Shown one piece after another: positions 18,492 through 27,400 of a stretch of DNA of 64,000 nt (the stretch's first letter is position 1; each line of letters begins with the position of its first letter). Both the position numbers and the translations under genes were made by a program. Below the pieces are notes generated by a model. The model was not told the origin of the DNA. It did no database searches and saw only the letters and a program-made list of their open reading frames with translations. Source of the DNA: SHVO01 sp050246995 (GTDB lineage Bacteria; Pseudomonadota; Alphaproteobacteria; Rhodospirillales; Rhodospirillaceae); assembly GCA_050246995.1 (NCBI GenBank), contig JBFWVA010000006.1:194480-258479 (forward strand), in the 5' to 3' direction.

Positions 18492-19661
18492 ATGAATACC
18501 CGCGCCACCTATCGTTTTTACGAGGCCCTGACGCCGATGCCTTCGGCTTCCATGGTCTTTGAAGCGAGCCGCTACGTGCAAGCGCCGGACGACTGGTTCA
18601 TTGCTTGCTCCGACATCAAAGGCTCGACGGCGGCAGTGCAATCCGGCCGCCATTCTGATGTGAATTTCGCGGCCGCCGCGATGATCTCGGCTCTCAGTAA
18701 CTTGGCCGGCTCGATCCCTTATCAATTCGGCGGCGATGGCGCAGTGGCGCTCGTACCGCCCGATTTCGCGGCCGAAGCCCGGAAAGTTCTCGCGCGAACG
18801 CGCACGTTCGCGAAGCGGGAGTTCAACTTGGATTTACGCGTCGGTTTCGTTCCCGTAGGAGCCCTCAGCGAACGCAAGTGCGAAGTGCTCGTCGGGCGCT
18901 ACGAACCCTCACCCGGCAACGCCTACGCTGTTTTCCAAGGTAGCGGCGTTGAGGATCTGGAACAGGCGGTGAAAGCGCGCAGTGCCGATATCACCCTCAC
19001 CGAACTGGCCATGGTGCGCGATGATGAAGACGACGGCGAACCGCCCGACCTCACCGGACTTTCCTGCCGTTGGCAGCCCCTACAATCCAAGCACGGAAAG
19101 ATGGTTTCACTGGTGATCCGGGGCGGCGATCATGGCGAACTGCACATGAGCTTGCACAAACTCACCGGCGTTGAATCGCTGAAAGCGGCCTCGTTCGGTG
19201 CGCTTGTCAACAAATGGCCCGCGAGAGGGATCGTACGCGAAGCAAAAGCGTTGCATGGAAGCTGGCCCGTTCCGTTGCTGGTGACCTGGATCGCGCTGAA
19301 ATCCTTGTTCCTATCAGTCTTCTATAAATTCGATCTTCCCCTCGGTCCCTGGCTGCCAAGCCGATACAAACGCGAAGTCGCAGAAAATGCGGTGGACTTC
19401 GCCCGCTCCGGTGCCGCCTTGGCCCTCGTATTCGACTGCCCCGAAGATCGCATCGAGATGGTGCGCGGGTTCATGGACGATCGTCAGGCCAAAGGGGAAC
19501 TGCAGTACGGCATGCATGTTTCGGATCACGCCGTGATGACCTGCTTCGTAACCTCGCCCTCGCAAAACGAACATGTGCACTTCATCGACGGCGGCGACGG
19601 CGGCTACACCGCGGCGGCCACACACCTGAAAGCGCAGTTGCGCAAACTCTCCGCAGCTTGA
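18492..19661 (+). CDS. DUF3095 protein with class III cyclase-like domain
   Basis: 389 residues. FIACSDIKGSTAA (about 36-48) and FGGDGAVALVPP (about 78-89) correspond to the two metal-binding positions (Asp...GD) of class III nucleotidyl cyclases, and this arrangement is typical of DUF3095 proteins, whose N-terminal half is related to adenylate/guanylate cyclases. The remainder, with HVSDHAVMTCFV and IDGGDGGYTAAA, is the DUF3095-specific part. A hydrophobic stretch PVPLLVTWIALKSLFLSVFY near residue 260 may touch the membrane. Whether it makes a cyclic nucleotide is not known from the sequence. It is monocistronic; a hairpin lies 26 bases after the stop. Confidence 0.8.
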   Translation: MNTRATYRFYEALTPMPSASMVFEASRYVQAPDDWFIACSDIKGSTAAVQSGRHSDVNFAAAAMISALSNLAGSIPYQFGGDGAVALVPPDFAAEARKVLARTRTFAKREFNLDLRVGFVPVGALSERKCEVLVGRYEPSPGNAYAVFQGSGVEDLEQAVKARSADITLTELAMVRDDEDDGEPPDLTGLSCRWQPLQSKHGKMVSLVIRGGDHGELHMSLHKLTGVESLKAASFGALVNKWPARGIVREAKALHGSWPVPLLVTWIALKSLFLSVFYKFDLPLGPWLPSRYKREVAENAVDFARSGAALALVFDCPEDRIEMVRGFMDDRQAKGELQYGMHVSDHAVMTCFVTSPSQNEHVHFIDGGDGGYTAAATHLKAQLRKLSAA

Positions 19662-20013
19662 AGTAGAGACCGCTTCGGCCGACTCACGTGGGGCGACCGG
19701 GAACCCCCACGCGGCGCCTTTCGTTGACTCCCCACATACGCGTAATTCACGCGCCACATGTAGGGTTCGATCAACGGCACCTTTTATAGCATCCAAGCGC
19801 CTGAAAGTTTCGCATGCCGGTGTGGATGCGGTTCCGGCGGACTTTGAACTGGATACCTTTTCCGTGGACGAAGTCGCCCGGCGTTACAAAGACCGGGACA
19901 CCAGCAAAGGCGAGCGCCTCTAGCAGCCGTTGACTCACCCTCCGTTTGCCAATCTGATACCGCTCCGGGGATGAACCCCACCGCTTCAGTGATTCTCGTC
20001 AGGGAGGAAAATC
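19662..20013. other. 352-base intergenic stretch without a convincing gene
   Basis: Besides the hairpin at 19687-19711 and the strong AGGGAGGA ribosome site of the next gene, I see no sure feature. Between about 19750 and 19990 several overlapping frames stay open on both strands. The most protein-like are a minus-strand GTG frame (19938 to 19771, 55 codons, containing GVPVFVTPGDFVHGKG) and a plus-strand frame ending near 19922 (containing DTFSVDEVARRYKDRD). Neither has a well placed ribosome site. It could be a decayed gene remnant or chance in GC-rich DNA. Confidence 0.4.
19687..19711 (+). terminator. GC-rich hairpin after the DUF3095 gene
   Basis: CGTGGGG (19687-19693) pairs perfectly with CCCCACG (19705-19711) around an 11-base loop, 26 bases after the stop. 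No T-run follows, so it is a candidate transcript end or mRNA stabiliser, not a clear intrinsic terminator. Confidence 0.35.
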
Positions 20014-20925
20014 ATGCGCACGGTATTTACGGCCGCCGTCATGGCGTGCGGACTGACGTTCTCGGGAGCGGCCTTCGCGCAAGGCGCGCCGGATTTCAGC
20101 AAGGTCGAAATCGTCGCGCAGGACCTCGGCAATAAAACCTACATGCTGACGGGCCAGGGCGGAAACATCACTGTGGCGGTGGGAGATGACGGCATCTTGA
20201 TGGTGGACACGCAGTTCGCTCCGCTGCACGACAAGATCAAGGCGGCCATCGCGAAAATCTCGCCGCTCCCAATCAAATACGCCGCTATCACGCATTATCA
20301 CGGCGACCATACCGGGGGCATCGCCCCCTTCGTGAAGGATGGTGTGACCGTGATCGCGCATCCGAACATCAAGAAGCGTCTATCGGAAGGCACCACCAAT
20401 GCCCTCACCGGCGCGAAGACGGCGCCCGTCGCGGCGGACGCTCTGCCGACGCAAACCTATACCGGTGACAAGGCCTCGATGGCTGTGAAAGGCCGTACGG
20501 CGCAAATCGTGCATCAGCCGAATGCTCACACGGATGGCGATAGCGCGATTTACTTCGCCGATGCCAACGTTCTCTCTACTGGCGATATCGTCAGCATCGG
20601 CAACCGTTATCCCAACATCGACGTGGGCGTGAACGGCAATATCAAGGGCATAGTCGCCGCCGTCGACAACTACATCAAGATGTCCAACGACCAGACCAAA
20701 GTCGTGCCCGGCCACGGCGCGTTGATGAGTAAGTCGGATCTCGTCGCGTACCGCAATCTGCTCGCCACCGCGCAGGACCGTGTCGCGACGCTTATCAAGG
20801 AAGGCAAAAGCGAAGACGAAGTCGTTGCCGCGAAGCCGATCCAGGATTTGGAAAAGACCGCCGGCGCTAACGAACAGGCGACAACGAATTTCCTGCGCCT
20901 TATCTACAAGTCGCTGAAAGCCTAA
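20014..20925 (+). CDS. Secreted metallo-beta-lactamase-fold hydrolase
   Basis: 303 residues with a signal peptide at 1-22 (cleavage after AFA) so probably periplasmic. The zinc motif HxHxDH is intact as HYHGDH (His94, His96, Asp98, His99) followed by TGG; later metal ligands are HQPNAHTDGD and the VPGHG motif near residue 230. These place it in the MBL-fold superfamily, closest in style to the QuiP/SoxH-like or class B periplasmic hydrolases; the substrate cannot be told. The ATG has AGGGAGGA 7 bases upstream, one of the best ribosome sites in the window. A 77-codon gene follows after 7 bases. Confidence 0.85.
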   Translation: MRTVFTAAVMACGLTFSGAAFAQGAPDFSKVEIVAQDLGNKTYMLTGQGGNITVAVGDDGILMVDTQFAPLHDKIKAAIAKISPLPIKYAAITHYHGDHTGGIAPFVKDGVTVIAHPNIKKRLSEGTTNALTGAKTAPVAADALPTQTYTGDKASMAVKGRTAQIVHQPNAHTDGDSAIYFADANVLSTGDIVSIGNRYPNIDVGVNGNIKGIVAAVDNYIKMSNDQTKVVPGHGALMSKSDLVAYRNLLATAQDRVATLIKEGKSEDEVVAAKPIQDLEKTAGANEQATTNFLRLIYKSLKA

Positions 20926-20932
20926 ATCCTTC

Positions 20933-21166
20933 GTGGCCGATCCCGTTCAAGACCTCCTGTCTCTCGCCACAGCGACCCCAGATCCGCGACTGGTTTCCAA
21001 TTGGATCAGCGCGTATCTGGGGAAGCGCCCGATCGAGTCAAAGCGCGAGATCCTGCGCAAACTCGAAGCTGAGTTCGCGGCCCGCGAGGCCAATGCGAAC
21101 GAGAAGCGCGCGGCCGGCATGATCCGGCGCTGCGTGCAAAAAGTAGGCGAGAACTTAAAGGCATAA
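20933..21166 (+). CDS. Small hypothetical protein, 77 residues
   Basis: Begins with GTG 7 bases after the MBL-hydrolase stop. The product is soluble, helical by composition and charged (ESKREILRKLEAEFAAREANANEKR), with no signal peptide and one cysteine near the C-terminus. I do not recognise a family. The tight spacing to the upstream gene supports co-transcription. No Shine-Dalgarno is evident, so coupled re-initiation may drive it. Reality as a gene is supported mainly by spacing and plausible amino-acid composition. Confidence 0.5.
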   Translation: MADPVQDLLSLATATPDPRLVSNWISAYLGKRPIESKREILRKLEAEFAAREANANEKRAAGMIRRCVQKVGENLKA

Positions 21167-21297
21167 ATCCCTGGTCGCGCGCCGCGTGTAGGCCGCGCGG
21201 ATTCGCTTCATCATCAAAATACCCTGAACGCGTCATCAACAGCCCGCAATGCAAGAGCAAATTCATAAGCGCGACAGTTCCGTATGGAGGTGGGCTT

Positions 21298-21684
21298 ATG
21301 AAAACACTCAAAACATTGACTGCGGCGTTAGCCTTGACCTTGGGCGTGGGCTTCGCGACGGCGGCCTCGGCCGATACGTTCGCGGGACATGCCTCCGTTA
21401 AGGCGGCGAAGGTTCAGTACAATAATCGAGGTTATGACCGAGGTTATGATCGGGAACGCGATTACGACCGCGACGGCGTGCCTAATCGCTACGACTGGGA
21501 CCGCGACAACGACGGCGTCCCCAACCGCTACGACCGCAACGACTATCGCCCGAATTACGGCCGAGGCGGCTACAACGGCGGTTACGGCTTCGCGCCGACG
21601 CGCTATAGCCGCTCCTGGGATTGGGACGGTGACGGTGTCCCGAACCGTCGCGACGCGCGCCCGCGTAATCCGTGGCGGTGGTAG
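21298..21684 (+). CDS. Small secreted Asp/Arg/Tyr-rich repeat protein
   Basis: 128 residues with a clear signal peptide (1-25, cleavage near ASA) and GGAGG 8 bases before the ATG. The mature part is low-complexity: repeated RGYD/RDYD units followed by three copies of a D-x-D-x-D-G-V-P-N-R pattern (YDRDGVPNRYD, NDGVPNRYD, GDGVPNRRD). The spacing of aspartates recalls calcium-binding loops of thrombospondin type-3 or EF-hand-like repeats, with arginine-tyrosine stretches between. A periplasmic or surface calcium-binding role is a possibility, not shown. It stands alone between a 131-base gap and a convergent gene. Confidence 0.72.
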   Translation: MKTLKTLTAALALTLGVGFATAASADTFAGHASVKAAKVQYNNRGYDRGYDRERDYDRDGVPNRYDWDRDNDGVPNRYDRNDYRPNYGRGGYNGGYGFAPTRYSRSWDWDGDGVPNRRDARPRNPWRW

Positions 21685-21703
21685 TTAAAACCTGAGTGAG
21701 AGC

Positions 21704-21740
21704 TGTGGGCGCGGGGTGCTGAGAAGCAACCGCGCCCACA
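21704..21740. terminator. Long hairpin between convergent genes
   Basis: TGTGGGCGCGG (21704-21714) pairs exactly with CCGCGCCCACA (21730-21740), and the loop itself holds a TGCT/AGCA inner stem around GAGA. It sits 19 bases after one stop and 17 before the other of two converging genes, the expected place for a shared terminator. There is no T-run on either side. Confidence 0.5.
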
Positions 21741-21757
21741 CGCTTATAAGCCTAAGA

Positions 21758-22147
21758 CTATCGAGAGGCTTTCTTGCGCGCGCTTTTACGAGCCGTGCTC
21801 TTTCGGGCGGTCTTCTTACGGGCTGTCTTTTTACGAGCAGGAGCGCGTCCTCTCTTGGCGCCGGCGGTTGCACGTGAGGATGAGGAGCGTGAAGCGCTCT
21901 TGCGTGAGACCGTTTTCTTACGTGCCGCGCCGCCCTTGCGGCCACCTTTGCGCGCCGGAGCCTTGTTGGTCTTCCTTCCCCGGCCAGATCCACTCTTCTT
22001 GCCGCCGCCGTCCATGGCGTTCACCGTCGCCCAGGCGCGGGCCTCGGCTTCCTTATGGCTCACGCCTTTGTCTTCGTAGCCTCCCTCGATGTGTTCGGCC
22101 TGACGCTTCTGTTTGTTCGAATAACTGGATTTATCGCCACGGGGCAT
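21758..22147 (-). CDS. Small DNA-binding-like protein with histone H1-like basic tail
   Basis: 129 residues from an ATG with AAGGAG 6 bases upstream; an earlier in-frame ATG at 22246 would run into the LexA-box promoter region side and is less likely. Residues 1-60 (PRGDKSSYSNKQKRQAEHI, then SHKEAEARAWATVN, then GGGKKSGSGRG) resemble a small bacterial family often labelled plasmid stabilization protein. Residues 60-129 are an alanine/lysine/arginine-rich tail (ARKKTARKKTARKSTARKS) like eukaryotic H1 or bacterial Hc-type tails, which bind DNA without sequence specificity. It faces the SOS cassette across a shared 151-base region. Nucleoid or stress function is inference. Confidence 0.68.
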   Translation of the reverse strand: MPRGDKSSYSNKQKRQAEHIEGGYEDKGVSHKEAEARAWATVNAMDGGGKKSGSGRGRKTNKAPARKGGRKGGAARKKTVSRKSASRSSSSRATAGAKRGRAPARKKTARKKTARKSTARKSARKKASR

Positions 22148-22253
22148 GGGGACTCCTTGGGCTGAGGATGCTGGAAGCGCAACGGTTTCACATCCTGGAA
22201 GTTCCAATGTTTGCAGGGATTTACCCCTCGCCCTTGACTCCCACAAACGACTA

Positions 22254-22268
22254 GAACAAAACTAGAAC
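22254..22268 (+). promoter_or_regulatory. LexA (SOS) box upstream of imuA
   Basis: GAAC (22254-22257), seven bases, GAAC (22265-22268). Read on the minus strand this is GTTC-N7-GTTC, the known alphaproteobacterial LexA operator. It lies 31 bases before the imuA ATG, directly in the promoter of the SOS mutagenesis cassette, and could also influence the divergent basic-tail gene. Confidence 0.82.
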
Positions 22269-22298
22269 AAACCAAGGGACCAAGAATGGACGCACCTC

Positions 22299-23063
22299 AT
22301 GAAAACGGGCAGGAAAACTGCCGTTCTCAAGGACTTACGAGAACATATCCACCGCCTTGAAAGACTCGAGGGGTCAGCCCGGCGCGGCGCCCTTAAAGCG
22401 CTGCCTTTCGGCATTCCCGCACTCGATGGTCTTTGGCCGGAAGGCGGTTTGCCAGCCGCGGCGCTGCATGAAGTAAACAGCGTGAGCGCGGCGGGATTTG
22501 CGGCCGCGACCGCTTTTGCCGCCGCAAGCGCCGGACGTCTTGGGAAACCTGTCTTGTGGTGCACCACCTCGCCCGATTTCTACGCTCCGGGACTCGCGCA
22601 GATGGGCCTTCCCGTCTCGCGCCTCATCGTAGTGCGAGCGCGCTCGGAAAAGGACGTGCTGGCGGTGATGGAAGAAGCGCTGCGCCATGCGTCCCTGGGC
22701 TGTGTGATCGGTGAGACCCCGCGCCTGACGCTGACGACAAGCCGGCGCTTGGCGTTGGCCGCCGAGAGCGGCGCAACCATGGCCTTCACCTTACGAAGAC
22801 GCCGGAAAAATACCGAACTTGAACCCATCGCCGCGGCGAGCCGGTGGCGGATCAGTGCGGCGCCTTCGTCCCCGCACCCAATCCCCCAGTCAGGGCGGGC
22901 GCGGTGGACACTTGAATTGCTGCGCTCGCGCAGCGGAGCTACTGGAACCTGGAGTGTGGAAGTCCCCGATGCGCAGGGTTATCTGCATCTTCCTTCCGCA
23001 TTGGCCGATGGAAGCGCGATTGCGCCGCTTGAGCGGCGAAGCGAACGACGCGCTATCGCATAA
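22299..23063 (+). CDS. imuA: SOS mutagenesis accessory protein ImuA
   Basis: 254 residues of the ImuA/RecA-like family. LPFGIPALDGLWPEGGLPAAALHEV (here in pieces at about 35-60) is the typical ImuA beginning, in place of a perfect Walker A loop; a VLWCTT strand and GCVIGE strand follow in the RecA-like order. ImuA works with ImuB and DnaE2 in damage-induced translesion synthesis. A LexA box lies 31 bases upstream. Its 3' end overlaps imuB by 95 bases in another frame, and imuB is in turn coupled to dnaE2, so the three form one SOS-induced transcript. Confidence 0.88.
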   Translation: MKTGRKTAVLKDLREHIHRLERLEGSARRGALKALPFGIPALDGLWPEGGLPAAALHEVNSVSAAGFAAATAFAAASAGRLGKPVLWCTTSPDFYAPGLAQMGLPVSRLIVVRARSEKDVLAVMEEALRHASLGCVIGETPRLTLTTSRRLALAAESGATMAFTLRRRRKNTELEPIAAASRWRISAAPSSPHPIPQSGRARWTLELLRSRSGATGTWSVEVPDAQGYLHLPSALADGSAIAPLERRSERRAIA

Positions 23064-24477
23064 ACCTGTCGTCATCGCCAATCTGGAGGACAAACACCGG
23101 CTCGTGCTGGCGGTGAGCGCTGCCGCCGCCGCGGACGGGATCACGCCCGGGCTTGCGTTGGCGCATGCCCGGGCGGTGCAACCAAATCTGGTCGCACTAC
23201 CCGCACAGCCGCTGGAGGACGGCCGCGCGCTGGAGCGCTTGGCCGTGTGGTGTTTACGCTATAGCCCTCTCGTCTCCGCCTTTTCACCGGACAGCATCTG
23301 GATCGACGCGACGGGCGCGACGCATCTGTTCGGCGGCGAGACAAAAATGCTGGAGACCATCCGCGGCGCCATGGCGGGACATGGTTTGACCGCACGCGTC
23401 GCCATGGCGGCAAGCCCTGGCGCGGCCTGGGCCCTGGCGCACTTTGGTCCTCAATCGATCACGGTTTCCAGCGCGCCGGCGGATTTGAATCCGCTCCCGG
23501 TCATGGCGTTGCGCATTAGCCTCGCGACCGGACGCAGCCTGTGGCGGGTGGGTCTTAAGACCGTCGCCGATCTTCGGCATATTCCGCGCGCGACGTTGCC
23601 TCGCCGCTTCGGCAAGGACCTATTGTTACGCCTCGACCAAGCTTTGGGACAAGCGCCGGAATCCATTGAAGCGGTGCTTCCACCCGCCGCGAAACGCAAG
23701 CGTCTCGTCTTTGCCGAACCGATCGGCACGGCGGACGACTTGAAACGCACCATCGGGCTTTTGGCGCCGCCGCTCTGCGCCGAGCTTGAGAAAAGCCAGG
23801 AAGGCGCGCGAAAACTCGATCTTCTGTTCTTTCGCACCGACAATCGCGTGGAAACCATCCGCCTTGCCCTCGCCCGGCCTTCACGCAACCCCGCGCATTT
23901 CATCAAGCTGTTAGGCGACAAGGTCGAAACAGTGGACCCGGGTTTCGGGATTGATAGCGCCGTCTTGACGGCATGGCGCACCGAACCTCTGTTCCCCCAT
24001 CAAATCGATACTGAAAGCGGGATGGACAGTCTCGGCGCTACTTCGGACTTGGTCGACTCATTCGCCAGCCAAGTCGGTGCGCGTAACGTTTACCGCATCG
24101 CTTCACATGCGAGCGACATCCCGGAACGGGCCATGAAGTCCGTTGATCCTGCCAGCGCCCCCTCGGCTTCGTGGCCCGCTAATCTTCCGCGCCCCGTGCG
24201 ACTGTTCTCGCCGCCGGAACCGGTGGAGGTCATGGCGATGTTGCCGGATCATCCCCCAGCGCGCTTCACATGGCGCGGCGATGGCCACGCTGTCAAACGC
24301 GCCGACGGCCCGGAACGAGTTTACGGGGAATGGTGGCAAGCCGAACGCGAACAGGGCGAAGTACGCGACTATTTCCGCGTGGAGAATGAGCAAGGCGAGC
24401 GTTTCTGGCTGTACCGCGACAACCGGCTCACGGCGGAGAATACGCACCTTTGGTATGTGCATGGGGTGTTCGCGTGA
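22969..24477 (+). CDS. imuB: Y-family polymerase-like mutagenesis protein ImuB
   Basis: 502 residues from the ATG at 22969, chosen because ImuB proteins begin with a short basic start then a CxxLP-type strand (RRVICIFLPHWP); the open frame runs further upstream into imuA. The Y-family catalytic acidic residues are missing: the first strand has no metal Asp, and the usual SxDE site reads SIWIDAT, consistent with ImuB being a non-catalytic adaptor that ties DnaE2 to the beta clamp. GLKTVADLRHIPRATLPRRFG (read in short pieces near 210-230) is the helix-hairpin-helix region. It overlaps dnaE2 by 4 bases (GTGA). Confidence 0.9.
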   Translation: MRRVICIFLPHWPMEARLRRLSGEANDALSHKPVVIANLEDKHRLVLAVSAAAAADGITPGLALAHARAVQPNLVALPAQPLEDGRALERLAVWCLRYSPLVSAFSPDSIWIDATGATHLFGGETKMLETIRGAMAGHGLTARVAMAASPGAAWALAHFGPQSITVSSAPADLNPLPVMALRISLATGRSLWRVGLKTVADLRHIPRATLPRRFGKDLLLRLDQALGQAPESIEAVLPPAAKRKRLVFAEPIGTADDLKRTIGLLAPPLCAELEKSQEGARKLDLLFFRTDNRVETIRLALARPSRNPAHFIKLLGDKVETVDPGFGIDSAVLTAWRTEPLFPHQIDTESGMDSLGATSDLVDSFASQVGARNVYRIASHASDIPERAMKSVDPASAPSASWPANLPRPVRLFSPPEPVEVMAMLPDHPPARFTWRGDGHAVKRADGPERVYGEWWQAEREQGEVRDYFRVENEQGERFWLYRDNRLTAENTHLWYVHGVFA

Positions 24478-27400
24478 CCTACGTCGACCTCCAGGTCACC
24501 ACCAACTACTCCTTCCTACGCGGGGCATCGTTTCCGCGAGAGCTCGTGGTCGCAGCGGCAACGCTGGGGCATGAGACCATATCCATCACCGACCGCAACA
24601 CGCTTGCGGGAATTGTCAAAGCTTATGACGCCGTCAAAACTTATAACAAGCAAGAGAAGGCCCAGATCAAGCTCCTCACTGGCTGTCGTCTTGATCTCAT
24701 AAGCGGTGAAAGCCTGCTCTGTTATCCACAAGACCGCGCGGCCTATAGCCGATTGGTGCGGCTCCTGACTGTTGGCAAACAGCGTGCGAAGAAGGGCGAA
24801 TGCCATCTCACCTATGATGATGTCGTGGAATATGGCGAAGGGCAATTGCTGATAGCGCTGGGAGACTATGCGAACGCCGCTTTGCGGGGATTATTGCAAA
24901 GGCTGCGCAGCGACTTCCGCAACCGCTCTTACATGGCGCTAACCCGCCGCTTCCGGCCCAACGAGGTGCAAAGGCTCTCCGATCTTGCCACCGTCGCCGC
25001 CGATTGCCGCGTACAGACCGTGGCGACCAACGATGTGCTCTACCATGTGCCCGGGCGGCGCATGCTGCAGGATATTGTCACCTGTATTCGATTGGGCCGT
25101 TCCATCGATGAACTTGGCCATGAGCGCGAGTGGTCCGCGGACCGGCACTTCAAAACGCCTGACGAAATGGTGCGCTTGTTCAAACTTCACCCCGAAGCGG
25201 TGGAGCGATCGGCGGAGATCGCAGCGCGCTGCACCTTCTCCCTCGATCAACTGAAGTATCAGTATCCGGACGAAAATCTCTTTCCGGGGCTAACGGCGCA
25301 AGAAGGGCTGGAAAGAGAAACATGGAAAGGCGCCGCATCCCGATATCTTGACCACATTCCCGCCGAAGTTACGCGGAAGGTTCAGCATGAACTTAAAATC
25401 ATAGCCGAGCTTGGATATGCGCCATACTTCCTCACGGTCTGGCGAATCGTGCAGTACGCACGGTCCATCGGAATTCTGTGCCAAGGCCGCGGCAGTGCCG
25501 CCAACTCAGCTGTGTGCTACTGCCTGGGAATTACCGAGATTAACCCTATACAGCGTACGCTGCTGTTTGAGCGCTTCGTCAGCACTAGCCGGAATGAGCC
25601 CCCGGATATTGACGTAGATTTTGAGCACGAGCGACGTGAAGAAGTGATTCAGTGGATTTATGAGACTTATGGCCGCGAACGCGCCGCTCTCACGGCCACA
25701 GTGATCCACTACCGCTCCCGCCGCGCGGTACGCGAGGTAGCGAAGGCTTTGGGTTTGCCGGAGGATACAGCCGCAGTCCTGGCAAAATCCGTGTGGGGTT
25801 GGAGCGATGAAGGCATTCCGGACTCTCAAGCTCGCAATCTAGGTCTTGATCCCGCCGACTACCGGCTCAAACTCCTTCTCCAGCTGTCACAGGAGATCAC
25901 GGGTTTTCCACGCCATCTTTCACAGCACCCAGGAGGGTTCGTCATCACACAGGACCGGCTGGACGATCTCGTGCCCATCGAGAATGCCACGATGGAAAAG
26001 CGCACCGTGATCGAATGGGACAAAGACGACATCGAGGTCCTGCGCATGATGAAAGTTGATGTGCTGGGCTTGGGCATGCTGGGCTGTCTCCGGCGTGCAT
26101 TCGATCTCCTGCGTGATCACAAAGGGCTGGAGTACACGGTCGATACACTGCCGAAGGAAGATCCGGCGGTTTACGACATGCTGTGCGAGGCCGACAGCAT
26201 CGGGGTTTTCCAGGTGGAAAGTCGCGCGCAGATGAGCATGTTGCCGCGCTTACAACCGCGCTGCCTCAACGATCTCGTGATCGAAGTAGCGATAGTTCGG
26301 CCCGGCCCTATCCAAGGCGATATGGTGCATCCTTACTTGCGGCGCCGTGAACACAAAGAAAAGCCGATTTACTACAAACAAGAGTTGAAAGACGTGCTCA
26401 AGAGTACGTTGGGCGTTCCTCTCTTTCAGGAACAGGCGATGCAGATCGCCATCGTGGCGGCGAAATTTACGCCGAATGAGGCCGACTTGCTTCGCCGCGC
26501 AATGGCCACTTTCCGCAACGACGGAAACCTCAACGGCTTCGGTAAAAAATTCATCAGCGGCATGGTTGAAAACGGCTATCCCCTGGATTTCGCCAAACGT
26601 TGCTTCAGTCAGATCGAAGGTTTCGGAACGTATGGGTTCCCGGAAAGCCATGCGGCTTCCTTCGCGCTCCTGGTGTACGCCTCCGCCTACATCAAGTGCC
26701 GCCATCCGGAGGTGTTTCTGTGCGCGATCCTGAATGCCCAGCCCATGGGTTTCTATGCGCCGGCACAGTTAATCCGCGATGCTGTCGATCACGATGTGAA
26801 AGTTCTTCCTATCGACATCAATGCGAGCCGCTGGGACTGCATGTTGGAATGGCAGGAGCAGGATGTGTTTGCCGTGCGCCTCGGCTTCCGCATGGTCCCA
26901 GGCGCCGCCAATGAGGTCATGGCCAAAATCCCCTGTCCTGAGGCGCCTTATGAGAACCTTGAGGATGTATGGCGGCGCACCGGAACCCCGGTGGCGCAGC
27001 TGGAAAAGCTGGCGGAGGCCGACGCTTTCGCGAGCTTAGGGTATAGCCGTCGCGATGCGCTTTGGACTGTGAAATCCTTGAGCGACAAACCATTGCCGCT
27101 ATTCATGGCGGCCGATCAAGCGGAAGGCTTTGATCGTCCGGAGATCGTGGAAGAACGTGTGAGGCTGCGTTCTTTGACCGCCGCCGGAGAAGTTGTCGAG
27201 GATTACGCGACTATGGCCTTTTCCCTGCGGGCTCATCCTTTGTCGCTTGTACGCAGCGACCTCACGCGGGAGCGGTGGAAATCAATGGCGGACCTGCGGC
27301 GCCTCAAGGACGGAGATCGGGTCCGTATTGCGGGGCTTGTGCTTGTGCGGCAGCGCCCGGGGACCGCAAGCGGGATCGTGTTCATTACCTTGGAGGATGA

